From Paenibacillus auburnensis (lineage in GTDB: Bacteria > Bacillota > Bacilli > Paenibacillales > Paenibacillaceae), in the NCBI RefSeq assembly GCF_927798115.1, contig NZ_CAKMMG010000002.1, positions 372,001 to 436,000 on the forward strand: a stretch of 64,000 nt of DNA, read 5' to 3'. Positions 54,296-62,335 of this stretch are shown here, one piece after another; the stretch's first letter is position 1; every line of letters begins with the position of its first letter. A program made the position numbers and the translations under genes. Under the pieces are notes generated by a model that had not been told where the DNA came from, did not search any database, and was given only the letters and a program-made list of their open reading frames with translations.

Positions 54296-54310
54296 TGGCA
54301 GCGCTATCAT
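54296..54310 (-). promoter_or_regulatory. Candidate cre site before the membrane AraC regulator
   Basis: ATGATAGCGCTGCCA matches the cre consensus except T at position 5, the same deviation as at 10953, 15499 and 51795. It lies 18 nt before the start codon. Confidence 0.5.
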
Positions 54311-54347
54311 TTTTGTATATCTCTGTCGGAGCGGATCATACCGGAAC

Positions 54348-54395
54348 CTAATAAAAAGCAGCGATTCAGCAAGGGTGTTCACTGCCTTTTATTAG
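54348..54395. repeat. 14-bp inverted repeat upstream of the membrane AraC regulator
   Basis: CTAATAAAAAGCAG (54348-54361) and CTGCCTTTTATTAG (54382-54395) pair at 13 of 14 positions across a 20-nt spacer. Could be an operator for a dimer or an RNA hairpin in the leader. Confidence 0.6.
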
Positions 54396-54542
54396 AAATT
54401 CCGAGGACTCTGAATGTTGTCTCTTCCCGTTTATAAAGTGTAATACAAACAGGCTCCTCTGTCTGCCCCGAATTCCCGGAAAGCGGTCCACACGGTTGAC
54501 GCGAAAAAGCACCTCCCGGTGCCATGCTTCTGCCCTCTTCTG

Positions 54543-54579
54543 AAAAATGGCGCCAAGGGACCCGGATATTCCGGGTCCC
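54543..54579 (-). terminator. Terminator of the GH27 gene
   Basis: GGGACCCGGA / TCCGGGTCCC stem on the minus strand followed by TTGGCGCCATTTTTC; the T run comes 10 nt after the stem. Confidence 0.65.
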
Positions 54580-54631
54580 CGGCAGCCTTGGTCTGCGGGA
54601 AAATCTAAGATGTAATCACGCGCGTCAGGCT

Positions 54632-57600
54632 TCAGGGAGCGGCCGCGGCCTGGATGTCGGCATACGCCCAGTGCGTGGCGGGAACATCGCTGAACTTGGT
54701 TGCTGCACTGCCCGCGGCGGAGATGCCAAGAACGCGGTTCATCGCAACCACCGTTTCCGCGCGGGTAAGCGGCTGACCCGGCCGGAAGGAGCCGTCCGGA
54801 TATCCTTTCAGTATGCCAGCCGCCTGGGCTTTGAGAATGGCCGCCTTCGCCCAGCTTCCGGCAATGTCAGTGAAGCCTTGGCCCTGGCCGGCTGTTTCAG
54901 ACAGCAGTGGAACGATCAGCGAAGCCAGCTCCGCCCTCGTCAGCGGCTGATCCGGCTTGAAGGAGCCGTCAGAATACCCTTGCATCAGTCCCAGCTTCGT
55001 CACTTTGGCAATAGCTTCCGCTGCCCATGAACCGGTGCCGACATCGCTGAACGCCGCTGCACTGCCGCCCTCTTTATCAGCAAGAGCGTTCGCGAGAATC
55101 GACGCGATCTCTACGCGCGTAATATTCCGGTCCGGCTTGAACTGGCCGTCCGCATAGCCCTTCAGGTACGGCGATGCTGTCGGCGACGGCGCTGGGCTTG
55201 GCGGATTGCTGCTTGGCGACGGCGACGGTGTTGCCGATGGCGTCGGCGTAGCAACCGTACCGCCCGGGTTCGAGTTGCCCGGGTTCGGGGTACCAGGGTT
55301 TGGGGTGCCTGGGTTCGGGGTTCCCGGGCTTGGGGTTCCCGGACTTGGGGTGCCCGGATCCGGGGTGCCCGGCGAACCGCCGCTTGCGCTCACCGTATAT
55401 TTCAATTGGTCGATCAGTAGCAAATCGCCCGATTTTTTCACTACTTTAATCGTGTGCATGCCGTCCGAAAGCCCGGAAATACTGTAGAGGTTCTGCTGAA
55501 TTTGCCGGCTGGTATAGTTCGCGTTAACCGTATCCTTGAGCGTTCCATCTACATATATCTCCATTTCGCCGAGCATCGGGCCCTTCGGTCCAACGAGCTG
55601 AACACCTGTGCCCTTGAAGACGTACTGGACAAAGTCACCGTTGGTAGACGTCCACTGCACATCATTCTGATAGTCCCCGCCGAATTTGAATGTCAGCTTC
55701 CGCGTACCGGTCGGCTGGCTGGCAAGGTAAGTTTTGCTCAAGGTGACCTTGTTGCCCGACAACGTGTAATCGGTGCCCTCAATAAGCGGGCTACCCCCGC
55801 TGGAAACGCCTTTGAACATCCCCGGCTCCTGCAGCAGCACTACAACCACATCGTCTTGTGCGGAGACATTTTTGTCAAAGCTTGCCGTGACCGGGTTGAT
55901 CATATCCGGCACCTCGACCTTTAGCATATCGAGTAGCATGTACGTACCATTCTTCTTCACTGCTTTCAGTGTGTGCAGACCTTCCGGCAGCCCGGAGACA
56001 CTGAATACGTTCTGCTGCACCTTACGGGTACTGCTGTAGGTGCTGACCGTTTGCTCAAAACGTCCGTCAACGTAGATATCAACATCGCCCATCGAGTTAT
56101 CCAGCTCCGTATACATCTGGATGCCGGTGCCCCTGAACGTATATTCGAAGAAGTCTCCGTTCTGCTCCGTGAAATGCACGTCGTCCAAGTAATCACCGAA
56201 GGTTCTGCCGCTGTTGCGCGACCAGGAACCCGTGTATTTGATTGACGAATCGTCATTGTTGAGCACAATGTACTGTACTGTGTTCGTATTGGTAATCTGG
56301 AGCGTCAGCAGCTGCGGGTCACCGGCGCTAAACAGGAAAGTCAATGCGGTCTGCCCGGCCGGTTGGGCGGCAAGATACTCCTTCTTCAAGATTACGGTAC
56401 CGTCTTCGAAAGTGTAATCATTGCCTTCGGTTAACTGCACACCGTTACTCTCGATGGCCGTCAGTGTGTTACCGTTCAAATCTACAGCAACGGCAAAGTC
56501 CCGCTGCAGTGAAGCCGCTTTGTCAAAGCTGCCCGTTGACGGCACAATCGTGCTGCTTGCCGTTGCGCTTGTCTTGATCTCGATCGGCCAGAGTTCGCCT
56601 CCGCCACCTTCAAAATCGAAGATCAGTGTGGTCTCGCCGAACGGCTGCTTCAGCAGGTAATCTTTGAAGACCTTAACCGTGCTGCCGGACCGTTCATAAT
56701 CGGTGCCGTTAACCAGCGGTGTATCGCCGTTCCGGATGCCGAGGAATGAATCGGCGCCCAGCACCAGTTCGGCACTCAGATCAGCCTGCTTGCTGATCTC
56801 CTTGTCAAAGCTGCTGCCGTCCGGCACGATCAGCTTATCTGCCGTCACCTTGAGCGCGTCGAGCAGCATATAAGAGCCGGAAGCTTTGGCTACCTTCAGT
56901 GTATGCTCTCCGCTCGGCAGCCCGGATATGCTGTACACTGCCTGTTGTACTTCGCGGTCGCCGGAAGTATAGGTGCTGACCGTTTCCGGCGTAACATCGT
57001 CATCCAGGTAAATTTCAATATCGCCCTGCGAGGAATCCTTTTCGGTGATAAGGTCGATTCCCGTTCCGGTAAAGGTATATTCGAAATAATCCCCATTGTG
57101 CTCGGTATAATGTACATCGGATTTATAATCGCCAGTCGGGCGGCCCGACTGGGTATTCCAGCTGGATCCGTGATATTGAATCCGGCTGTCGCTGTCATTG
57201 ACGTAAACTGAGCGGGTAACGGTCGTTCCGCCGTTGCCGTTCCCCGGTTGTTCAGGCTCCGCCGGAACATTTCCTGAAGTATCGGTAATGACGACGCTGA
57301 GATCCTGTGCCGCTTCCGTCAGTTCTTTACCGCCGCTGCGCGACCACGTGCCGGTATAACGCATGCCGGTGTCATCGTTGTTGACGGCGGAAACGCCGCC
57401 TTTGGCCGTTACCTTAAGCATACGCGAGGCATGCGGCTCCAGAATACCGCCGCTGAAGCCCGTATCAAACGTGCCGAGTTCCGTATGGCTCCACAAATCA
57501 CGGACAGACGCTGGGCCAACCAGCCCGATGTCGTTCCAGTCGACTTTCACTTCTGCACTGCGGCTGCCCAGGTTAAACAATGCCACATTATAGGTGCCGT

Positions 57601-58735
57601 CGCCATTGTTGGCATACCAGACCTGCTGCTGGGTTCCGGTCGATACCGGATGCGCGGGGCGTCCCGCCTGATTGACAGCAATGACTTCGTCGTTGGTAAG
57701 CAATTGCAGCCCGTAATCGTCCAGCCGTGTCAGGTCGTTACCCACATACAGCTGGGCTGCAGAAACCGCCCAAAAGGTCATTGCGGTCTGCCGCTCGTCC
57801 TTTGTCAAACCGTCCATGGCGCCGTTTCCGATATTCAGGGAATCGAAGTCGTTCCAGCCGCCGGGACCGGCATCTCTCCACCACAACGCGGCATCGGGGA
57901 ATAAGCGTGCAATGTTAGCCCACTGTGTCAGTCCGACTTCCGGATTATAGGCTTCCACATCCCATTGAATCCGCCAGCCGTTAGCGTATTGTTTCCAGAA
58001 ATCCACATAATTGTGGTCAAGAGCCCAGGACAACTCAAACCAGATCCCGTGTCTGGCCAGGGCCTTTGACCAGGCGGCGACATCGCCGCGGGCATCGATG
58101 GAGGTGTTGTTGTAGCCGGAGCCCGGAGTAACGCTGTCGAATTTGACGAAATCAACGCCCCAGGATGCAATCATGTCGGCGATCGAATCGACGTATTCCT
58201 GCGCACCGGGTTTGGTGAAGTCGATTTTATAACCGATATCCCAATAGTCGGCTTTCTGCAAAGGCAGGTAAGCGATATCCTGCATATGGTACTCCGTGCC
58301 ATAGATTGGCAGGTTCTGCGCATACGCCTCTTTGGACATGCCCGGAATCAGATAGATTCCGACCTTCTGGCCGTTGTTATGGATGTAATCGATCAGGTTC
58401 TCGAAGCCGTTCGGATACAGCGCCGTGCTTGGAATAGGCCGGGCATATCCATCCATGCTGCCGTTCCAGCCCGCGTCGATATTGATATATTCATAACCGT
58501 GGGATTGCAGCTTCTCGTGCATGACATCGGACATTGCTTTGAGCTTCTGCTCGGAAATCCAGTTACCTTGCGGACCGTCATACACCTGCATGCTGTAACT
58601 GCTCCAGCCCATATAAGGCTTCTGGGCCAGCTCTTTATCCGCTGCTTCCGCTACATTGCGGCCGGTTCCGGTGAATCCTACTTGTGCGACAACAGTAATT
58701 AACATCAGCAGCATGTAACCCAGCTTTTTCCTCAT
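54632..58735 (-). CDS. Secreted S-layer-anchored GH27 glycosidase with X2 modules
   Basis: About 1367 residues. The signal peptide (1-32) is followed by a GH27 barrel and C-terminal beta domain (about 35-430): YMGWSSYS, INIDAGWNG, probable nucleophile Asp200 in VDFVKFD and probable acid/base Asp298 in WNDFDSLNIGNG. Then come complete and partial copies of a roughly 115-residue module of unknown name (typified by GDYFEYTFTGTGI and YMLLDxLKV), alternating with three carbohydrate-binding X2-type domains (FDKxxS...). A proline/glycine/threonine linker and three SLH repeats end the protein. ATG 58735 has GGGAG 12 nt upstream; TTG 58744 is an alternative. GH27 covers alpha-galactosidase and beta-L-arabinopyranosidase; which one is open. 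Confidence 0.87.
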   Translation of the reverse strand: MRKKLGYMLLMLITVVAQVGFTGTGRNVAEAADKELAQKPYMGWSSYSMQVYDGPQGNWISEQKLKAMSDVMHEKLQSHGYEYINIDAGWNGSMDGYARPIPSTALYPNGFENLIDYIHNNGQKVGIYLIPGMSKEAYAQNLPIYGTEYHMQDIAYLPLQKADYWDIGYKIDFTKPGAQEYVDSIADMIASWGVDFVKFDSVTPGSGYNNTSIDARGDVAAWSKALARHGIWFELSWALDHNYVDFWKQYANGWRIQWDVEAYNPEVGLTQWANIARLFPDAALWWRDAGPGGWNDFDSLNIGNGAMDGLTKDERQTAMTFWAVSAAQLYVGNDLTRLDDYGLQLLTNDEVIAVNQAGRPAHPVSTGTQQQVWYANNGDGTYNVALFNLGSRSAEVKVDWNDIGLVGPASVRDLWSHTELGTFDTGFSGGILEPHASRMLKVTAKGGVSAVNNDDTGMRYTGTWSRSGGKELTEAAQDLSVVITDTSGNVPAEPEQPGNGNGGTTVTRSVYVNDSDSRIQYHGSSWNTQSGRPTGDYKSDVHYTEHNGDYFEYTFTGTGIDLITEKDSSQGDIEIYLDDDVTPETVSTYTSGDREVQQAVYSISGLPSGEHTLKVAKASGSYMLLDALKVTADKLIVPDGSSFDKEISKQADLSAELVLGADSFLGIRNGDTPLVNGTDYERSGSTVKVFKDYLLKQPFGETTLIFDFEGGGGELWPIEIKTSATASSTIVPSTGSFDKAASLQRDFAVAVDLNGNTLTAIESNGVQLTEGNDYTFEDGTVILKKEYLAAQPAGQTALTFLFSAGDPQLLTLQITNTNTVQYIVLNNDDSSIKYTGSWSRNSGRTFGDYLDDVHFTEQNGDFFEYTFRGTGIQMYTELDNSMGDVDIYVDGRFEQTVSTYSSTRKVQQNVFSVSGLPEGLHTLKAVKKNGTYMLLDMLKVEVPDMINPVTASFDKNVSAQDDVVVVLLQEPGMFKGVSSGGSPLIEGTDYTLSGNKVTLSKTYLASQPTGTRKLTFKFGGDYQNDVQWTSTNGDFVQYVFKGTGVQLVGPKGPMLGEMEIYVDGTLKDTVNANYTSRQIQQNLYSISGLSDGMHTIKVVKKSGDLLLIDQLKYTVSASGGSPGTPDPGTPSPGTPSPGTPNPGTPNPGTPNPGNSNPGGTVATPTPSATPSPSPSSNPPSPAPSPTASPYLKGYADGQFKPDRNITRVEIASILANALADKEGGSAAAFSDVGTGSWAAEAIAKVTKLGLMQGYSDGSFKPDQPLTRAELASLIVPLLSETAGQGQGFTDIAGSWAKAAILKAQAAGILKGYPDGSFRPGQPLTRAETVVAMNRVLGISAAGSAATKFSDVPATHWAYADIQAAAAP

Positions 58736-58810
58736 TCGCTTCAAATACTCCCGCCCCCTAGCAATTAGTTTTAAGTGGTCGTACTCGTACGTAGGCCAAT
58801 CCATGTTATT

Positions 58811-58827
58811 TCCCGGGAAACGTTTAC
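58811..58827 (-). promoter_or_regulatory. LacI/CcpA-type palindrome in the GH27 leader
   Basis: Minus-strand TTGTAAACGTTTCCC, 14 of 15 to the cre consensus, centred on the AAACGTTT palindrome typical of LacI-family operators. It lies between composite element B and the GH27 start. A LacI-type gene is encoded 1.1 kb upstream. Confidence 0.55.
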
Positions 58828-58846
58828 AAAACAAAGCCGGCAAAAA

Positions 58847-58954
58847 GTGTGACAGCGCTTTCTACACGAGTTGATAGTATTGTTTTTTCCAAGCCTTGGG
58901 TAGGTACATCTGCGCCGCTCAACGTACAATTCACCGCAATCGGCAGGGGGCAAA
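58847..58954 (-). promoter_or_regulatory. Composite promoter element B of the GH27 gene
   Basis: Minus-strand order: TTTGCCCCCT (58945-58954), TGTAC (58924-58928), TGTACCTACCC (58898-58908), AT-rich promoter stretch, CTCGTGTAGAAAGCGCTGTCACAC with a cre-like core (58850-58862). Same length and order as element A before the Lpl-type operon. The 414-bp gap 58736-59149 holds this element, the LacI-type palindrome and the next gene's terminator, but no gene. Confidence 0.7.
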
Positions 58955-59087
58955 TGATCAGGGGGGCATCCAAATTTCTGCTTTGGGAGACCCCGGTGCT
59001 TATCAGTAGTGAAAGGATGCAGGAAGTTAGATGAAACCACGTACTTCGGTTATAACCTTAGGAGTGGATCGATTATAGAAGAAATAC

Positions 59088-59119
59088 AAAAAAGCAGGCA
59101 CGGTTATTACCGTACCTGC
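59088..59119 (-). terminator. Terminator of the small-gene/LacI unit
   Basis: GCAGGTACGGT / ACCGTGCCTGC stem with a 4-nt loop followed by TTTTTTG on the minus strand, 31 nt after the small gene. Confidence 0.85.
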
Positions 59120-59149
59120 ACACGATACTTTCTAGGGAGATTATTCTGG

Positions 59150-59512
59150 CTACTCGGGATCTGGCCAGACATCTCCTTCCCGGCGGCATACCCAGTCATG
59201 ATACAGTTCTGTATCAAAGGGCTCCTTAGCCATCGCTACACCGCCAAAGGAGATGTCCATTCCATTCAGATTAATTTGTTCCGATAAATAGACAAGGACA
59301 TCATGTATCCCGCCATCGCGCGAGGATTGAGCAATCAGGGCAAACACTTCTTTTTGTTCCAAGGTTAATTCCTGCAGCACCTTATTTACACGTGCATTTT
59401 CCTCAGTTTCAGGCCAGCCCTTCTCCATAATCCAGCGGGTATACGGACCAGGTGACCGCTCTACCAAGTCATCGACAAAGGCTTTATACAATTCCAGCGG
59501 CTGATCCTTCAT
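59150..59512 (-). CDS. Small conserved-type protein of unknown function
   Basis: A 120-residue, acidic, soluble protein with no membrane segment. It shows an alpha-helical N-terminal half (LELYKAFVDDLVERSPGPYT), a GGIHDVLVYL helix near 69 and a tryptophan/aspartate-rich C-terminus (HDWVCRREGDVWPD). I have the impression of a small DUF family (possibly DUF6547) but cannot confirm it. It follows the other small gene by 22 bp and ends at a terminator. Confidence 0.7.
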   Translation of the reverse strand: MKDQPLELYKAFVDDLVERSPGPYTRWIMEKGWPETEENARVNKVLQELTLEQKEVFALIAQSSRDGGIHDVLVYLSEQINLNGMDISFGGVAMAKEPFDTELYHDWVCRREGDVWPDPE

Positions 59513-59534
59513 CTATAGCCCCCCTATGTCTAGT

Positions 59535-59861
59535 TTAATAAATCTCCCCTTCATCTCCCTGCACTATAGCGCCCAGCCCTGCTGCGACCTCCTTCATCTT
59601 GTGAATCACATAATCATCCGCGCTGGACACCGTGATTCTTCCTTCTGTGTGTTTGAACGGCACGCTGTCCTCTTCATCAATCCAGTTGAAGAACTCTCCA
59701 CCGATCGTCATCGTTCCAAAAGGACCTTTAAGGGAAAGTCCGCTGCTGTACTCGAACTCCTCCTGACCAGCAAAATAAGCCTTGGCTTCCTCCAGGGAAA
59801 TCGGCTTGCTGCAGCTTTCCGTCCAATGTCCTGCCCGGGTAATATGCACATTATAGCTCAT
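59535..59861 (-). CDS. Small protein of unknown function
   Basis: A 108-residue soluble protein from ATG 59861 (AGGAG 10 nt upstream); the frame is open 31 codons further, into the LacI gene end, without a ribosome site. The sequence begins SYNVHITRAGHWTES, contains ISLEEAKAYF and a later WIDEED, and looks like a small alpha/beta fold. No function recognised. It lies 55 bp after the LacI gene and 22 bp before the next small gene, so the three may share a transcript. Confidence 0.7.
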   Translation of the reverse strand: MSYNVHITRAGHWTESCSKPISLEEAKAYFAGQEEFEYSSGLSLKGPFGTMTIGGEFFNWIDEEDSVPFKHTEGRITVSSADDYVIHKMKEVAAGLGAIVQGDEGEIY

Positions 59862-59916
59862 TACATGATGACTCCTCACATTAGTAGTAGTATGGCGGCA
59901 TTCTATAGTAAGTTCA

Positions 59917-60981
59917 TCAGCTCCGCGGTCCGGCCACGGAATCCCGGTGGACAATATCGGCTGCGATCAGGATTTTTTCCAGCGGTGCAGAAGGGTTATG
60001 GATACGGTTCAGCAGCTTCTCTACTGCGGCCCGGCCCATTGCTTCTTTGGGGACATGTACAGTTGTAAGCGGTGGTACACACCTGGTTGCATCTTCAATA
60101 TTGTCAAAACCCGTCACGGAGACATCAGCTGGCACATTCAGGCCCTCTTCCCTCAGCACCTCACAAACCGTAAGGGCGGTAAAATCATTCCCACAGAGCA
60201 GCGCGGTCGGCAAGTTTTTGGCTTTTTTCCGTTTGAGCAGCCACTGTTTGAATTCTTCATGAAATACTACAGAATCCATATCTTCCAGCATTAGCATCTC
60301 GTCATCACCGGCGGGAGGCTTCATCCCATTCTCTTCAAGCGCGCTGCGGAAGCCGATCCAGCGGTCCCTGAAGCTGCGCGAATAACGGATCGGAGCGATT
60401 AAATGCTGCTGAGTATGGCCTATTCCCAGCAGATGATTGCTTAGCCGGGCCATCGAATCAATATTGTTCGCAAACACCGTATCGCTCGGAATTAACGGGT
60501 CTTCATGGTCAATCAGCACCATCGGCAGGCCGATCCGGTGCACCTCCAGCAGCAGTGAGGTAGAGATCTGGCCCACGCCGACCAGGCCTAGCAGACCGTT
60601 CGGATTGAGGATATTCACGAAATTATCGGCACGGTGTTCAGAGACAATAACCATGCCAAGGCCTTCCTGATCAAGGGCAAGCGCAATCCCGTCAACAATT
60701 TTCCCCCAATACAAGGAGTCCTGCGTCTGTGAGCGGATATTGGGCATCAGTACCAGTACCGATTGCTTGTTCCGGTCCCCACCTGCTCCCTGGGAGGAAC
60801 GCTTCATATTTTGCATGTATGCATTTTTTTGGGTGAAATAGCCCAGCTGCGAAGCGGCCTGGATTACCCGCTCTCTCGTTGTTTCGTTGACACCGCCCTT
60901 GCCGGAGAGAGACTTGGAAACGACAAACTTGGATACGCCCAGATGATCGGCTATTTTCTGCATCGTAACTTTTTTAGCCAT
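59917..60981 (-). CDS. LacI-family transcriptional regulator
   Basis: A 354-residue repressor. The N-terminal helix-turn-helix (about 3-50) has VTMQKIADHLGVSKFVVSKSLSGKGGVNETTRERV. The C-terminal periplasmic-binding-like effector domain (about 65-350) has SVTGFDNIEDA near 285. ATG 60981 has GGAGG 8 nt upstream. Starts 43 bp after the binding-protein gene, in the same direction. A LacI-type palindrome in the GH27 leader is the nearest visible candidate target. Effector unknown. Confidence 0.9.
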   Translation of the reverse strand: MAKKVTMQKIADHLGVSKFVVSKSLSGKGGVNETTRERVIQAASQLGYFTQKNAYMQNMKRSSQGAGGDRNKQSVLVLMPNIRSQTQDSLYWGKIVDGIALALDQEGLGMVIVSEHRADNFVNILNPNGLLGLVGVGQISTSLLLEVHRIGLPMVLIDHEDPLIPSDTVFANNIDSMARLSNHLLGIGHTQQHLIAPIRYSRSFRDRWIGFRSALEENGMKPPAGDDEMLMLEDMDSVVFHEEFKQWLLKRKKAKNLPTALLCGNDFTALTVCEVLREEGLNVPADVSVTGFDNIEDATRCVPPLTTVHVPKEAMGRAAVEKLLNRIHNPSAPLEKILIAADIVHRDSVAGPRS

Positions 60982-61024
60982 ATGTATAACCTCCAATGTG
61001 TTCTTAGATTAAGTGTCCTGCCGG

Positions 61025-62335
61025 TTAAGGCTGCGAAGAGGGCTGCTGCCCTCCCCTGGCTTCTAACCATTTCTCATTTAACTCATCAAAAGCCTTCTGT
61101 AAATCAGGTGCGGCAATCAGCTCCTGGATATAGTCTCCTGAGGCAAATGACAGTTTCGAGCGGTTGGCCATATCTATAAAAGCGTCCGTCTGCACAGTGG
61201 CTTCTACCAGCTGCGGATGATAGGAAAGGAATTCACGATACTGTTCCATCGAAGGCTCTGCATGTTCATCTGCCGGAAGGAATCCCTCTGAGGTATAGGA
61301 GGTTTCTTTAACCAGGAAACTCACCCAGGCCATCGATAATTCTTTGTTTTTGCTGAATTTGCTGACTCCAATGAACCAGTCAGGATTAAGTGGCGCATAA
61401 TGCGAGGCACCATTATCATAAGGAAACGGGAAAAAACCGATATCCTCCGGAGCAGCCCCGGCGTCCAGAATCTGGGTGATTGTCCAGTTGCCGCTCAGGT
61501 ACATGCCCGCCTCACCTTTAGCCAGCTTGGTTTTAGAGATCTCCCAGCTGTTGGAGAACAGTTCATCCTCCACGTAGCCTCTGGCAATCAGGGCTCTGGC
61601 GATCCCCACCGACTGCCCCCACTCATTATCCAGCTGCCAGGGACTGTTCTCATGAACCATGTTATTCATATAATCGGGATTGCCGGTCATATAGTTGACC
61701 ATATTGTTGCCCCATTCCCGCAGCGGCCAGACCGCACCATAATTCATATACAGCGGTATAATGCCCGCCTGCTTCAGCTTGGCGCAGATGGCGTAGAAAT
61801 CATCCAGCGTCTGCGGGATCTCTGTGATCCCCGCTTGTTCAAACGCCTTCTTATTGTAAACGATCCCGCTGGTGGTTGTCCCTGTAGATAAGCCATATCT
61901 TTTACCGCCATAGGTAGCGAAGGTAGTGAACCGCTCATGGGCAGACATTTCTGCACTCAGCGGCTCAAAAAAATAACTCAGTTCCTTCGCAGGCAGATTG
62001 ACCGGCAGCAGCAGCACATCCCCGGCATCCTTGGTAGAGAGACGCACCAGAATGTCGGTGGCATAATTGGATAAGCCCTCGAATTCAACACGGGCCTGCG
62101 GATACTTCTTTATAAACTGGTCCGCATATCCCTGCATCGTGCCGTTCTCAATAAGATCGATCCGGTTGGTCAGCATAAGGATATTACCCGACAGACTACT
62201 CTGTTCATTATCCGAAGCCGGTGTTGCCGAAGGCTCCTGCTTACTGCTCCGGTTCTCACAGCCCGCAGACAGCAGGAGCAGAAACACGAGCAAAAGCATC
62301 ATTTGCAGTGTCCAGTATGCTTTTGTCATTTTCAA
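61025..62335 (-). CDS. Family 1 solute-binding lipoprotein linked to a sensor kinase
   Basis: A 436-residue extracellular sugar-binding lipoprotein with lipobox LSAGC (Cys about 26). It is paralogous to the mannan-arm binding protein (shared GDVLLLP, FFEPL, GIVYNKKAFEQAGITEIPQT). Its ATG overlaps the stop of the YesM-type kinase gene (ATGA), and no permease genes follow; a LacI gene does. This suggests a sensing role with the kinase, or loss or distant location of permeases. First-gene order beyond the window could change this view. Confidence 0.88.
   Translation of the reverse strand: MKMTKAYWTLQMMLLLVFLLLLSAGCENRSSKQEPSATPASDNEQSSLSGNILMLTNRIDLIENGTMQGYADQFIKKYPQARVEFEGLSNYATDILVRLSTKDAGDVLLLPVNLPAKELSYFFEPLSAEMSAHERFTTFATYGGKRYGLSTGTTTSGIVYNKKAFEQAGITEIPQTLDDFYAICAKLKQAGIIPLYMNYGAVWPLREWGNNMVNYMTGNPDYMNNMVHENSPWQLDNEWGQSVGIARALIARGYVEDELFSNSWEISKTKLAKGEAGMYLSGNWTITQILDAGAAPEDIGFFPFPYDNGASHYAPLNPDWFIGVSKFSKNKELSMAWVSFLVKETSYTSEGFLPADEHAEPSMEQYREFLSYHPQLVEATVQTDAFIDMANRSKLSFASGDYIQELIAAPDLQKAFDELNEKWLEARGGQQPSSQP

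Larger units (their letters stand above)
54279..54631. other. 353-bp region between AraC regulator and GH27 genes
   Basis: Holds a cre-like site, a 14-bp inverted repeat (54348-54395), and the GH27 terminator at its right end. No gene was found in it. Confidence 0.6.

Noticed and set aside
55255..55380. Short tandem DNA repeat that looks like a CRISPR or minisatellite
   Set aside because: It encodes the Pro-Gly-Thr linker before the SLH domains of the GH27 protein; units are about 15 bp with no spacers.
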